From Phycisphaerales bacterium (lineage in GTDB: Bacteria; Planctomycetota; Phycisphaerae; UBA1845; UTPLA1), in assembly GCA_020639075.1 (NCBI GenBank), contig JACKHI010000001.1:3906001-3970000 (forward strand): a stretch of 64,000 nucleotides of DNA. Reading direction: 5' to 3'. Below, piece after piece: positions 15,211 to 25,047 of the stretch. The notes under the pieces are model-generated. The model was not told where the DNA came from, searched no databases, and saw nothing but the letters and a program-made list of their open reading frames with translations. Numbering within the stretch: the first letter of the stretch is position 1; every line of letters begins with the position of its first letter. Both the position numbers and the translations under genes were made by a program.

Positions 15211-16410
15211 CTACTTTGTGGCGGCGGCTTTGGGGGGTTCGGCGTCGTCTTCTTCGGGGACGTAGGGGATGGCGCGGGGGCTGAACTGTGGGAGGCGGTA
15301 CATCAGGGCGAGCCAGAGGACGCCGGCGATGAAGGTGCAGAGGCTGATCGACTGCGAGATCGTGATGCCGCCGAAGGTGTCGAGTGGGTTGTCGGCGCGG
15401 ATACTCTCCAGCGCGATGCGCGCAATGGAGTAGAGGATCAGGAACCAGCCGAGGACGACGCCGTGACGTTTGCGGTAGTAGAAGATCGTCGACAGCACCC
15501 AGCTGATGAGAAACGCATTGATGACGGCGTACAGTTGTGACGGATGGACGGGGCGGCTGCGATAGTGATCGGCGAGGCTCGCCAGCTGGTCGAGCGTGAT
15601 GCCGTATTGTTCGCAGTGTTTTTCGACGTTTCGAATCGTGCTGTGCTTGTATTCGACGGCCTGCTTAGCGATGCCTTCGTACTTCTCGCGCTTGAGTTCT
15701 TCGAGTTTCTTGCGCGTCTCGCCATTGTCTTCCTTCGCGAGCTGGATGAACTCGCGCGGATAGGGCATCGATTCACCGGACGGGAACGTGTAGATGAGTT
15801 CCTTCGGCAGCGGCAACTGGCCGAATTCGTATTGCTGTCGCATGGCGGGGCTGCCGTAGGGGAACGTGACTGCCCAGGGAACAGAGGCGACAGTCGTGTT
15901 GACATCTTGTCCGTGTGCGTGCTGATCGAGGCAGACGGCGCCCCAGCAGCAGCCGTTGAGGAAGCAGCCGACGCGCGTGATGGCGAGACCCCACGCGAGG
16001 GACGGCAGGCAGATGTCCAGGTACCAGCGGACCGACACTTTTGCGACGAAATGCAGGTAGATGATGCCCGCGGGAATTACGAGCAACGGTCCGCCCCAGA
16101 ATTCGAGACCGCCGTTGGAGAGGTTGAAGACTTCGGCGAGGGGGCTGGCCTTGTTGGCGAACTTCGTGTCCCAGTAATGAAGGACGAACATGAGTCGCGC
16201 GCCGGCGACGCCGAAGATCAGGGCGAGGAAGCCGAGGTTCAGGACGATGTCGGGATCGGCCTGGGAGCGAAAAGCGCGCCGGCAGGCGAGCCAGATTCCG
16301 GACAGGAAGGCGATCATCATCATGACGCCGTAGCTCTTGATCGCACCGGCCTGTTGGATACAGGACGGAAGCCAGTCCGGCAGTGGAATATCAAAAAGCG
16401 TCGGGAGCAT
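15211..16410 (-). CDS. lgt: Prolipoprotein diacylglyceryl transferase with large insertion
   Basis: Transfers diacylglycerol from phosphatidylglycerol to the lipobox Cys of prolipoproteins at the inner membrane. The 399-residue protein has multiple membrane helices, the Lgt signature region RVGCFLNGCCWG (146-157), HPSQLY (289-294) and ARIALESIR. Lgt proteins are usually 260-300 residues. The excess lies between these motifs, where about 90 charged residues (195-285, rich in Lys and Glu, probably helical) are inserted. Several lipoproteins in this window (LysM, PEGA, esterase) are likely substrates. panC lies 94 nt upstream in the same direction. Confidence 0.92.
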   Translation of the reverse strand: MLPTLFDIPLPDWLPSCIQQAGAIKSYGVMMMIAFLSGIWLACRRAFRSQADPDIVLNLGFLALIFGVAGARLMFVLHYWDTKFANKASPLAEVFNLSNGGLEFWGGPLLVIPAGIIYLHFVAKVSVRWYLDICLPSLAWGLAITRVGCFLNGCCWGAVCLDQHAHGQDVNTTVASVPWAVTFPYGSPAMRQQYEFGQLPLPKELIYTFPSGESMPYPREFIQLAKEDNGETRKKLEELKREKYEGIAKQAVEYKHSTIRNVEKHCEQYGITLDQLASLADHYRSRPVHPSQLYAVINAFLISWVLSTIFYYRKRHGVVLGWFLILYSIARIALESIRADNPLDTFGGITISQSISLCTFIAGVLWLALMYRLPQFSPRAIPYVPEEDDAEPPKAAATK

Positions 16411-16504
16411 CAGGCAAGAATCCCTTCAGTCGCGGGTGGGCAAGTGCGCTACAAATTCCGTCTGCCGCGGACCTTATTGCGGCGGCGCGAACGTATCTTT
16501 CATG

Positions 16505-17410
16505 CTATACGCCGCTCGCGGAACGGTCCACGAGCAGGTTGTCGATCAGGCGCGTGCGACCGATTCGAACGGCGCCGGCCAGCAGGACGGCAGGCGAGGC
16601 GTCTGTCGCCGGTTCGAGCGTCTCGGCGTCGACGGCGACGAGGTAATCCGTCGCTTCCTTCGCTGAATTCTCTCCGAGTTCGGCGGCGACGACGTCGTGC
16701 ATGCGTGCAACGATCGTGTCACGGGCTTCGCCGGCGAGGAGCGACGTGCGGCCGGCGTTTAGGGCGCGACTCAGGCACAGGGCCTGTTTGCGTTCTGGCG
16801 GCGAGAGGTACGCGTTTCGGCTGGATAGGGCGAGTCCGTCAGGCTCGCGAACGATCGGGCAGACGACAATCTCGATCGGCAGGAAGAGATCTCGCGTCAT
16901 GCGTCGGATGATCAGGGCCTGCTGGGCATCCTTCTGGCCGAAGACGGCGACATCGGGCTGAACGATACCGAAGAGTTTGGCGACGACTGTACAGACGCCG
17001 TCGAAGTGTCCTGGGCGATGGCGACCGCAGAGGGTGTCGGCGAGCGGCCCGGCGTGGACGCGCGTCTGGTCGCCGGCGGGATACATGACGGCATCGGTCG
17101 GGGCGAAGATGAGGTCGACACCTGCGTCGCGACAGGCGGCGCGGTCGGCGTCAAAGGTGCGCGGATAGGCGTCGAGGTCTTCGCCGGGGGCGAACTGGGT
17201 CGGATTGACGTAGATCGTGACGATCGTGAAGGCGTTATCTCGACGGGCCGCCTCAATCAGGCTGAGATGGCCTGCATGCAGCGCTCCCATGGTTGGGACG
17301 ATGCTGATCTTTCGCCCGGCCTGCCTGGCCCGCCTGACGTATTCTCGGACGTTGACGACAGAGTCGGCGACAGGGGGGCGCGTCGGATCGGTGCCTGCGT
17401 TTGCTGCCAT
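16505..17410 (-). CDS. panC: Pantothenate synthetase
   Basis: Condenses pantoate and beta-alanine with ATP in coenzyme A synthesis. The 301-residue protein has PTMGALHAGHLSLIEAAR (HxGH nucleotide site), YVNPTQFAPGEDLDAYPR, GRHRPGHFDGVCTVVAKLF, FGQKDAQQ and the KMSKS-like LALSSRNAYLSP. Length is slightly above the usual 280 because of a short N-terminal extension. lgt follows on the same strand. Confidence 0.95.
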   Translation of the reverse strand: MAANAGTDPTRPPVADSVVNVREYVRRARQAGRKISIVPTMGALHAGHLSLIEAARRDNAFTIVTIYVNPTQFAPGEDLDAYPRTFDADRAACRDAGVDLIFAPTDAVMYPAGDQTRVHAGPLADTLCGRHRPGHFDGVCTVVAKLFGIVQPDVAVFGQKDAQQALIIRRMTRDLFLPIEIVVCPIVREPDGLALSSRNAYLSPPERKQALCLSRALNAGRTSLLAGEARDTIVARMHDVVAAELGENSAKEATDYLVAVDAETLEPATDASPAVLLAGAVRIGRTRLIDNLLVDRSASGV

Positions 17411-17495
17411 GATGCGTGTTTTACGGGGGTTCCGACGCTATCGCCAGCGTGATCGGCATGCATGGGATCTTCACTCGACATTGACCAGCGCCCCC

Positions 17496-17525
17496 TTGTG
17501 ATTGAATCGGGCTCAAGGGCATAAT
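17496..17525 (+). promoter_or_regulatory. Predicted sigma70-type promoter upstream of the DNRLRE protein
   Basis: TTGTGA (17496-17501) and CATAAT (17520-17525) are separated by 18 nt, about 105 nt before the ATG at 17629. A second -35-like TTGACC is at 17481. Match by inspection only. Confidence 0.35.
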
Positions 17526-17628
17526 GGTGGCTTATCGGGTTTGCCGTATTCGGTATTTCCGTAGAGCGCCCATCACCGTCTCGGTACCGGCTCAGTCGAT
17601 CGTCATCCAGGCTTGAGGGGAGATCGTC

Positions 17629-19239
17629 ATGTTCGTAAGCACTCGGTCCAAGGCCGATTTGTTCCTGTACGTTTGGTTTTCGGTTGCTGTTTTGGTCGCC
17701 GCCGCCCAAGTCGGTCGGGCAGACAGCGTCATTCTCGAGCCCAATCGGGATAATTCGATTTTCACAGACGGGGAAGACGCACCAGCGGACCTGAGCAACG
17801 GCGCCGGACCGCATATTTTCGTCGGCCGGACGCTATTCAACGGATTGCGTCGTGGACTGGTCGCTTTCGATATTGCGGGGAGCATTCCGGCGGGGTCAGT
17901 GATCGAGGAAGTCGAACTGACGATGCACATGTCGCTCGGGACGACCAATTCTTCGGATTACATGTTGCATCGCGTGGCTTCCGATTGGGGGGAGGGCGTA
18001 TCGAATTCCGGCACCGGATCGATCGGCTCTGCGTCGGGCGGCGGCGGCGGGGCTCCTGCCGAGCCGGGCGATGCGACATGGATGCATGCATTCTATGACA
18101 CGCAGACTTGGACGAATCTCGGCGGCGATTTCGCGCCGGTGCCGAGTGCGACGGCGGCGGTCGGCACAGTCGTCGGGGATTATTCCTGGGAATCGACGCC
18201 CGCGCTTGTGAGTGATGTGCAGACGTGGCTCGATTCGCCAGGCCAGAATCATGGATGGCTTATCAAGAATGATGAGCCACCGGCGCTTCAGGGGCGCGCC
18301 AAGCGATTTGACTCGCGCGAGCATCCGACGCCTCAATTCCGGCCGCGATTGCGAGTCACGTTCTCGGGGCCGCCGCCTGTTGAGGAAGTGATCGTCGGCG
18401 CGATGAAAGACAACACGATGTTCGCGAGTGAATTCGGCCCGGAGGAGCTGAGCAATGGCGCGGGGCCGCACATCTTCGCCGGCAAGACGTTGTTTTCCGG
18501 TCCGCGTCGCGGTCTGTTGGCGTTCGACATTGCTTCGAGCGTGCCGGCGGGTGCGACGATCGTCGAAGCGGAGTTGATTCTGCACATGTCGTTGGGCACG
18601 CAGGGCGATTTTGACTTCGCGTTGCATCGCCTGCTTGCGGATTGGGGCGAGGGAGCATCGAATTCTTCGTCGGGGCCGATGGGCTCGGGTTCGGGCGGCG
18701 GCGCGGGCGCGCCGGCGGAGCCCGGCGATGCGACGTGGGAGTACACGTTCTATCCCACGGAGTTATGGTCGCAGTTGGGCGGAGACTTTGATCCGATTGT
18801 CAGCGCGATCGGGACGGTCGGCGGCGCGGAAGGACACTATTCCTGGGGATCGACGGCCGGCATGGTTTCGGATGTCCAGGTATGGCTGGACAATCCTGCG
18901 ACCAACAACGGCTGGATCATCGTCGGCATTGTGCCGACGGGCGCGACGCGCACAGCGAAGCGATTCGATTCGCGCGAGCATCCGAATTCCGCATTCTGGC
19001 CGCAGCTTGTCGTGCGGTATTCGATGTTGCCGGCGCAGTGTGCGACTTGCCCGGGAGACATCGACGGTGATGGGATCGTGAACAGCTCCGACATTCAGGG
19101 GTTCGTGCAATGTCTCGAGTCCGGCGGGGCGTCGCAACCGGGCTGCGTCTGTGCGGATCTGGACGGCGACACAACGCTATCGCTCGGCGATGTCGCGGGA
19201 TTCGTGTCGGCGGCGCTCGCATCGGCGAGTTGTGATTGA
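17629..19239 (+). CDS. Secreted protein with two DNRLRE-like domains and a dockerin-like C-terminus
   Basis: The 536-residue protein has a signal peptide (hydrophobic residues about 10-30, cleavage near GRA-DS). Two related halves follow. Each has the pattern DN(S/T)xF...LSNGAGPHIF...RRGL(V/L)AFDIA...E(V/A)EL...DW(G)EG.SNS, then W...QTWLDSPGQNHGWLI or its counterpart, and RFDSREHP. The halves correspond to DNRLRE domains, beta-sandwich modules of secreted proteins. The last 65 residues carry two EF-hand-like repeats (CPGDIDGDGIVNSSDI and DLDGDTTLSLGDV) resembling dockerin type I. It is convergent with the next large secreted protein. Confidence 0.82.
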   Translation: MFVSTRSKADLFLYVWFSVAVLVAAAQVGRADSVILEPNRDNSIFTDGEDAPADLSNGAGPHIFVGRTLFNGLRRGLVAFDIAGSIPAGSVIEEVELTMHMSLGTTNSSDYMLHRVASDWGEGVSNSGTGSIGSASGGGGGAPAEPGDATWMHAFYDTQTWTNLGGDFAPVPSATAAVGTVVGDYSWESTPALVSDVQTWLDSPGQNHGWLIKNDEPPALQGRAKRFDSREHPTPQFRPRLRVTFSGPPPVEEVIVGAMKDNTMFASEFGPEELSNGAGPHIFAGKTLFSGPRRGLLAFDIASSVPAGATIVEAELILHMSLGTQGDFDFALHRLLADWGEGASNSSSGPMGSGSGGGAGAPAEPGDATWEYTFYPTELWSQLGGDFDPIVSAIGTVGGAEGHYSWGSTAGMVSDVQVWLDNPATNNGWIIVGIVPTGATRTAKRFDSREHPNSAFWPQLVVRYSMLPAQCATCPGDIDGDGIVNSSDIQGFVQCLESGGASQPGCVCADLDGDTTLSLGDVAGFVSAALASASCD

Positions 19240-19343
19240 GTCGGTGCGATGACTAAGTCTTCCAGTTAAGTCAGTGTCAGTTTCTCGCGGATGCACGTCA
19301 GTCTGTTTCCGGAGCTTATCGGGCTGGCCAGCGACGCGTTTGA

Positions 19344-22300
19344 TTACGCGCGTCGTCGACGACGACTGCCGACGAACATCAGGGCGAGCGTCGTCATCAT
19401 TCCCATTCCGCCCGTTCCGCACATGCCTGTATCCTGAGTCGGCGTCGGTTGTGCAATCGGCGTTGACGCGCCGGTGACGGGTTCCGTGGTGAGGCCGGGC
19501 AGACCGATCGTATAGATACCGTCAACATCCGCGATGGCCCAAACGATGCCGCGTTCCTTGTCGATGCCCTGTCTTCCGATGTCGTCTTTCGTGGGCCGTG
19601 CCGGATAAAAACCGGACTCCATGTCTCGATCGGCGACGGCTCTCCATTCACCTGCGGAGGGCGTCCATCTCACGAGGACAGATCCTTCGATCATGGCTGC
19701 CATTTCGTCGGCATTGGCGTATAATGCGACGACGAGGGCGAACGACTGGTCGGAAGGCTCGATCGTGGTCGCAACCTGTCGCGGGAACGGCGCGCCTTCG
19801 GCGGCGTTCATGATCTCGGCGGAAGTCTGCAGGCCTTTTTCGGCGTTGTGAAATCGAACGTCGGCGCGCGTGTGCGGTGCATCGAGCCGTAGTTCGTAGA
19901 ACGCGCGGCCTTCGCTGTTTACGGTCATTGCGTGTTTGTCGATGATCGCATCGATCAGAATCTGATCCGATTGCGTGCATCCCTCTTCGGCCTCGGCGAC
20001 GAGTTCGAGTGCGTAGCGGCCGACTGCTGACGGCGTGAACGACGGGCGCGACTCCTTTGCGTCGCTGAGCTGATTCGAATCGAGGGACGGACCCGCGATG
20101 ATGCGCCACGTGAAATCGACAGGCCCTGTCGCGCCGACGACGACAGGAATCGCGCCGAGCGCCGCGGACGGTTCGAACGCCTTTGTGACGAGGTCGGGAC
20201 CGGCGTCGAGGTTGAGTCGCGATGTTCGGATGATGCGCGTGTCGCTGGCCGAGCATGGCGGCGTCGCGGAATCCGTGACTGTCAGCTTGAGCGTGTAGGC
20301 GCCGACGGCCTGCGGCCGGAAGCCCCAGTTCGGATGGAGACCGCTCTGGTTTTCGAATTGGAGGTGGTTCTGGCTCGGGCTGCCGGCTTCGATCGTCCAC
20401 ACGTAGTGCAGCGGCGCCGTTCCGCCAGTGACGGTGGGTTGAAGGAGCAGACCGCCGGTGTCGAGGCAGATGGTTCGATCGACGCCGGCGAAGACGTCGA
20501 GGGCATTGACGTGGACAACGAATTCACGCGATTCGATGCAGGGCGGGATGCTCGAGTCCTCCACGACAGCGCGAATCGTGTAGGCGCCGTTCATGTTCGG
20601 GGTGAAGGTCGGCGTGCGCGCGTGGATGCCGCCGCCGCCGAATTGATTGAGCGATTGATCGGCGCTCCCGGATTCGATGGACCAGGTGTAGTTGAACGGC
20701 GCGGTTCCGCCGGAGGCGACACGGACGTCAAGCGGCGCCGACGTGCTGCCGTCGCACATGGAGAAATCCGTTGTGCCTTCCAGACGCATGACGGCCGCCG
20801 TCAGCGTCAACGTGTCGGTGACGACGCAGGCGCGATTGTTGTCGTCCGTCACTGTCAACTTAAGCGTGTAGAGCCCCGGTGTATTGGGTGTGAACGTGGG
20901 GTCGAGCGCGTTCGGGCCGTTGCCGCCGAATTGCGCGATATCGGTATCGGGGCTGCCGGGTTCGACGGACCATTCGTATGTCAGCGGGTCGAAGCCGCCA
21001 TCAACGTCGCCGAACAGCGGGATGTTTGTTGCAGTGGCGCAGGCGGTGATGTCTGGGCCGACGTCGACGCTCATGCTGTAGATCGTGGCGACGACGTCGT
21101 CGGAGGTCATGCAGCCAGTCGCGTCGGTGACGACGAGGTGAATCGAATAGACGCCGGCGACGGCGGCGATGAGTTGCGGGCGCATGGAGGACGGGTTGAG
21201 CAGTTGCGCGCCGCCGCTCGGACCGGACGCGATCGTCCACGCGTAGGTATAGCCGGGCGTGGAGCCGCTGGCGACGACGGGGCCGCCGAGCGCATTGGAC
21301 GTGCGGCCTGCGCAGAGGTCGAAGTCGGCGCCGGCGTCGGCGACGAAGGGCGCTTCGCAGCTATCGAGGATGCCATTGTGATTGCAGTCGTCGTCGGCCA
21401 GTTGGCAGCTATCGATGATGCCGTCGGCGTTGCAGTCGTGACCAGCGAGTTGGCATGCGTCGGGTATGCCATCGTTATTGCAGTCGTCGGCGCCGTCCGC
21501 GATATCGCAGCTGTCGGGGATGCCGTTGTCGTCGCAGTCCAGTGCGCAGCCGGCGACGCAGAAGTACGGACCGTCGGGGGCGACACTGTTTTCGTCGATA
21601 TCGCATTCGTCGGGAATGCCGTTGCCGTTGCAGTCGGTACTGAGGCCGCCGTTGATGTCGTCGATATCGTCGATGCCGTTTTCGTTGCAGTCGCAGACGC
21701 TTGTGGATATGGACAGCGTGGCGACGTTGCTGAAAACGACGGGCGGGCAGCTGGAGATGAATCTGCAGGAGTAATTGCCCGCCTGCGCCTGGCCTGCATT
21801 CAGCACGTGGAGTTCCGTCGTCATTTGGCCCGAGTATGCGGGGTTGTTCGATGCAATCGCCTGGCCGTTGAAGACCCACTGATACGCGTAGTTCGGATCG
21901 ATTGGTCCGGTGCGGAACGTCGCCGTCTGGCCGGCGCAGACAGTGAGGCTCTGCGGATGTTCCGTGACGACGGGCGGACCGTTGACGGTCAGCGTGACGT
22001 TGTCGCTGACGACGCCGACGGGGTCGCAGATCGTCGTGACGATGCACTGGTAGTCGCCGGCCATTGTGTTGGAGATGTTGGTGAGTGTGAGTCGGAATGT
22101 GTTCTGGCCGGAGATGTCGACGCTTGGCTGGACGTCGACGAATGCGCCGCCGCCGAGCGGTCGGAAGCGCCAGCGGTGGACGCGATTGGTGCCGACGGCG
22201 GAGACTTGAAAGCTCGTCGTGTCTCCGGGGCAGGCGACTTTGTTGGTCGGTTGCGTCAGGATCTGCGGAAGCGTGTCGATCGTGATCTGGGCTTCGGCGC

Positions 22301-24698
22301 TGGTGGCGATGCCGCATTCGTTGGAGACGCGGGCGCGATATGTGCCGGCGTTGTCGGCCGTGACATCATCGAGTGTATAGGACGGCGCGGAGGTTTGTGC
22401 GATTACGGCGCCGTCCTTGATCCACTCGATGGAAAAGGGTTCGACGCCTGTGACCTGAATCGTGAGCGTTACGTCGTCGCCCGGGCAGGCGCTTCGCGAA
22501 ACGGGGTCGGTGATGATGGCGGGGGGTTCGTTGACGACAATCGACGCGATGTCGGCGACGTCGCTGCCGCAGTTGTTCGCGACGCGCACGCTGTAGATGC
22601 CGGCATCGTCGGCGTGCACGTCGGCGAGATCGAGGGTCGGACCGGTTTCGCCGGCAATGTCGGCGTCGTTCAGCATCCACTGGTAGTTGAATGGCGCCGT
22701 GCCGCTTGTTGTGACGGCGAGTGAGACACTTTCATTGCGGCACAGTTCGAGGTTGTCGATGGTGTCGAGAATTGTTGGTGGTTCTGCGACAGTCAGCGTG
22801 GCGACGCTACTCGTGACGACGGCGTCACAGGCGTTTGAGATCACGACGTCATAGCTGCCTGCGTCGTCGGGCGAGGCGTTGTTGATTGCGAGTTCATTTG
22901 ACGTCGCGCCGTCGATGGGCATGCCTTCGCGCCGCCATTGGTAAGTGGCGCTCGGACGATAGGCAACGTCGACGAGGACGATGAACGTCGTGTCGTCGCC
23001 TTCGCAAATCGTCTGCGTGTCGGGATGATCGATGATGATCGGTGTGAAGTTCGCTGTGATCGTCTGGTCGGCAACAACGTGGATCGTCGCGCTCGGATTG
23101 TCGGCGGGCGTCGGTGTGTCGCCGGCGTCGACGGTCCATCCCGTGAAGCAGTAGCCGTCGGCCGGCGTGGCGAGAATGTTGAGCGTCGTGCAGATGTCGT
23201 GCATCGGCGCGCCACCGGGTTGAACTGTCCCGCTGTTGGCGGGATTGACGGCGAAGGTGATCGTCGCGAGCGGATCGCAGGCATCCGGAATGCCGTTGTT
23301 GTTGCAATCGGCGTCGCAGCCCTGATCGCAGAAGTACGTTCCGCCGCCGGCGGTGCTGCCGGATGCGATCTCGCACACGTCGAGGATCATGTTGTCGTTG
23401 CAGTCGTTCCCGTCGAGTTCGCAATCGTCTGGGACGCCGTTCTCGTTGCAGTCGCTTGCCGTGACGGCAGCACCGAAGAGAACGATGCCAGGTGCGCTCA
23501 ATGTTCCGGAAATCGTCTGCCCGCTTGTGCTCAGGCTGCTCGTGACGTCGGTCGTCGATTCGGCGACGGCGTCGTACTCGTAGAGTCGGAGAGAGGATTC
23601 GGCGACGGCGTCGATGCCGAGCGTCTGCAGACGGGTTCGATCGTATTGAATCGTCACGGATGTGGTTGTATTTGCGCCGAGGTCAGCGCTTGTCGCGACA
23701 GAGATGGCGTAGCCGACGAAGTCGGTCGGGAGTTGGGACGTGGGGATACTGCCGATGTCGCAGCGGCCTGATCCGAGCGATGCGGCGACGGAGAAGCCGG
23801 AGCCTGTCACGTCGGCGAACGTGAGCGTCGTTGCGTTGCATGCATCGCATGCGTCGTCAAATCCCGTCACAACGACGGGCGTCGCCGCCGGCGCGCTCGG
23901 CGTGTAACCGGGCGCGGCTTCGAGCCAGCGGATCACGTTAATGAGCAGCGACTGATGATCGTCATTCGTGAAGAATTGTTCGAAGATCGAGGCGTCGCAG
24001 ATCAGGGCGAGGCGACCGGCGGGAGAGCCGGGGTTGGTCGTGTTGGGAATTGTCGAGACACTGAGAAACGCACCGGGGCCGGCGTCGTCCGTCAGCGCGT
24101 CCTGAACCGTGATACTTGCGGCGCTGGTGTTCATGAGACCGAACGTGGCGGCCGTAGCGACGGCGGCAACGGTGCCTTCCGGGCCCGTGAGTATCGGATG
24201 TCGGACGGATGCGACGCTGGGGCCTGCCGTGTTGTAATTGCCGCTGAGTTTTGTGATGCCGAACGTGCTGAGGAACGAGTCATCGCCCTCGTTGTAGATT
24301 CCGGCGTCGCCGAACCAGATCACGCGACCACCGCGTTCGAGGAAGGCGAGGACCTCGACGGTCTCGCTGAAGGTGTAAGCCGGCGTGACGCCGGGGCTGG
24401 GGGCGTCGAGCAGTGGAAGCCAGAGGATGTCGATGTTGTTGAGCTGCGACGGCGTGAGTGCGGGAATGGATGCGATCTCGAATCCTTCGGCCTGCAGTGC
24501 GACGTTAGCGCCGGCCATCGCGGCGTCGAGCAGGCTGAGGTTCGGATGCTGTCGATCGTCGGTCAGGGCGAGTACGCCGATACGCGTGGCCGCGGAGGCG
24601 TAAGTCGTTGCAAGCAGACTACCGAGTATCGCGATCAATCGGCCGGTGCGAAGCGCGGATGTCGATCGATTCACTCTCTTTAGACATAAAGTGTTCAT
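19344..24698 (-). CDS. Giant secreted multidomain protein (Ig-like, PKD-like, DCNxNG calcium repeats)
   Basis: The protein is 1784 residues from ATG 24698. A signal peptide (IAILGSLLATTYASA) is followed by an N-terminal glutamine-amidotransferase-like domain (about 38-265: GVLALTDD, LAFLERGGRVIWFG, RHPILTG) and a beta domain. A block of DCNxNGxPD repeats and an InlB-like CFTGWTVDAG segment come next, then five Ig-like domains (each about 85 residues with YQW, AGxY and CP/CxG motifs). A second DCNxNGIPD block and five PKD-like domains (GLYTLKLTVTD type) follow. The C-terminus has a Cys-Gly-rich turn, a hydrophobic stretch and RRRRRA, resembling a tripartite surface-sorting signal. It is probably a cell-surface or exported adhesion-like protein; the ligand is unknown. 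Confidence 0.85.
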   Translation of the reverse strand: MNTLCLKRVNRSTSALRTGRLIAILGSLLATTYASAATRIGVLALTDDRQHPNLSLLDAAMAGANVALQAEGFEIASIPALTPSQLNNIDILWLPLLDAPSPGVTPAYTFSETVEVLAFLERGGRVIWFGDAGIYNEGDDSFLSTFGITKLSGNYNTAGPSVASVRHPILTGPEGTVAAVATAATFGLMNTSAASITVQDALTDDAGPGAFLSVSTIPNTTNPGSPAGRLALICDASIFEQFFTNDDHQSLLINVIRWLEAAPGYTPSAPAATPVVVTGFDDACDACNATTLTFADVTGSGFSVAASLGSGRCDIGSIPTSQLPTDFVGYAISVATSADLGANTTTSVTIQYDRTRLQTLGIDAVAESSLRLYEYDAVAESTTDVTSSLSTSGQTISGTLSAPGIVLFGAAVTASDCNENGVPDDCELDGNDCNDNMILDVCEIASGSTAGGGTYFCDQGCDADCNNNGIPDACDPLATITFAVNPANSGTVQPGGAPMHDICTTLNILATPADGYCFTGWTVDAGDTPTPADNPSATIHVVADQTITANFTPIIIDHPDTQTICEGDDTTFIVLVDVAYRPSATYQWRREGMPIDGATSNELAINNASPDDAGSYDVVISNACDAVVTSSVATLTVAEPPTILDTIDNLELCRNESVSLAVTTSGTAPFNYQWMLNDADIAGETGPTLDLADVHADDAGIYSVRVANNCGSDVADIASIVVNEPPAIITDPVSRSACPGDDVTLTIQVTGVEPFSIEWIKDGAVIAQTSAPSYTLDDVTADNAGTYRARVSNECGIATSAEAQITIDTLPQILTQPTNKVACPGDTTSFQVSAVGTNRVHRWRFRPLGGGAFVDVQPSVDISGQNTFRLTLTNISNTMAGDYQCIVTTICDPVGVVSDNVTLTVNGPPVVTEHPQSLTVCAGQTATFRTGPIDPNYAYQWVFNGQAIASNNPAYSGQMTTELHVLNAGQAQAGNYSCRFISSCPPVVFSNVATLSISTSVCDCNENGIDDIDDINGGLSTDCNGNGIPDECDIDENSVAPDGPYFCVAGCALDCDDNGIPDSCDIADGADDCNNDGIPDACQLAGHDCNADGIIDSCQLADDDCNHNGILDSCEAPFVADAGADFDLCAGRTSNALGGPVVASGSTPGYTYAWTIASGPSGGAQLLNPSSMRPQLIAAVAGVYSIHLVVTDATGCMTSDDVVATIYSMSVDVGPDITACATATNIPLFGDVDGGFDPLTYEWSVEPGSPDTDIAQFGGNGPNALDPTFTPNTPGLYTLKLTVTDDNNRACVVTDTLTLTAAVMRLEGTTDFSMCDGSTSAPLDVRVASGGTAPFNYTWSIESGSADQSLNQFGGGGIHARTPTFTPNMNGAYTIRAVVEDSSIPPCIESREFVVHVNALDVFAGVDRTICLDTGGLLLQPTVTGGTAPLHYVWTIEAGSPSQNHLQFENQSGLHPNWGFRPQAVGAYTLKLTVTDSATPPCSASDTRIIRTSRLNLDAGPDLVTKAFEPSAALGAIPVVVGATGPVDFTWRIIAGPSLDSNQLSDAKESRPSFTPSAVGRYALELVAEAEEGCTQSDQILIDAIIDKHAMTVNSEGRAFYELRLDAPHTRADVRFHNAEKGLQTSAEIMNAAEGAPFPRQVATTIEPSDQSFALVVALYANADEMAAMIEGSVLVRWTPSAGEWRAVADRDMESGFYPARPTKDDIGRQGIDKERGIVWAIADVDGIYTIGLPGLTTEPVTGASTPIAQPTPTQDTGMCGTGGMGMMTTLALMFVGSRRRRRA

Positions 24699-25047
24699 AG
24701 GTTGAAAATCGGCATTTTGATGTGCGGGGGCGAACCAATCGCGCGACGTGGTTCGGGTTGATGAACCGTGTTTCGACTGTGCGTGCGAGTGATGCTGTAC
24801 GTGTGCCGCAATGGTTGCGCCGATGCGATCGTCGGGCGACGTTGGATGATTCTGATTGTTGGCGTGTGCTGAGAATGGTCGACGATCCATCGATCACGAA
24901 TCTGAGCGAGTGGATCAGCGAAGCTGGATGCGCAGAATCGAGCGGTCGTGGTTGAGTAATCTCGTCTTGTGCGAGCGTAACTGAGATTGCAGGTGTGACT
25001 TAGATCCGCCGATGCGCACGCGGCAGGATTCGCGCGAAGGCGGCAGG
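24699..25047. other. Gene-free gap of 349 nt
   Basis: This lies between the giant protein start and the GNAT-like gene stop, both on the minus strand. I see only a minor inverted repeat (GGTTC/GAACC near 24770) and no gene, RNA or clear terminator. It should contain the promoter of the large secreted protein. Confidence 0.6.

Noticed and set aside
15544..16911. 455-codon open frame on the plus strand
   Set aside because: Antisense to lgt and panC, both of which have intact family motifs.
20334..22724. 796-codon open frame on the plus strand
   Set aside because: It is antisense to the giant Ig/PKD protein. The minus-strand protein has clear repeated domains; the plus reading is low-complexity Asp/Gly/Val and an artefact of GC-rich codon structure.
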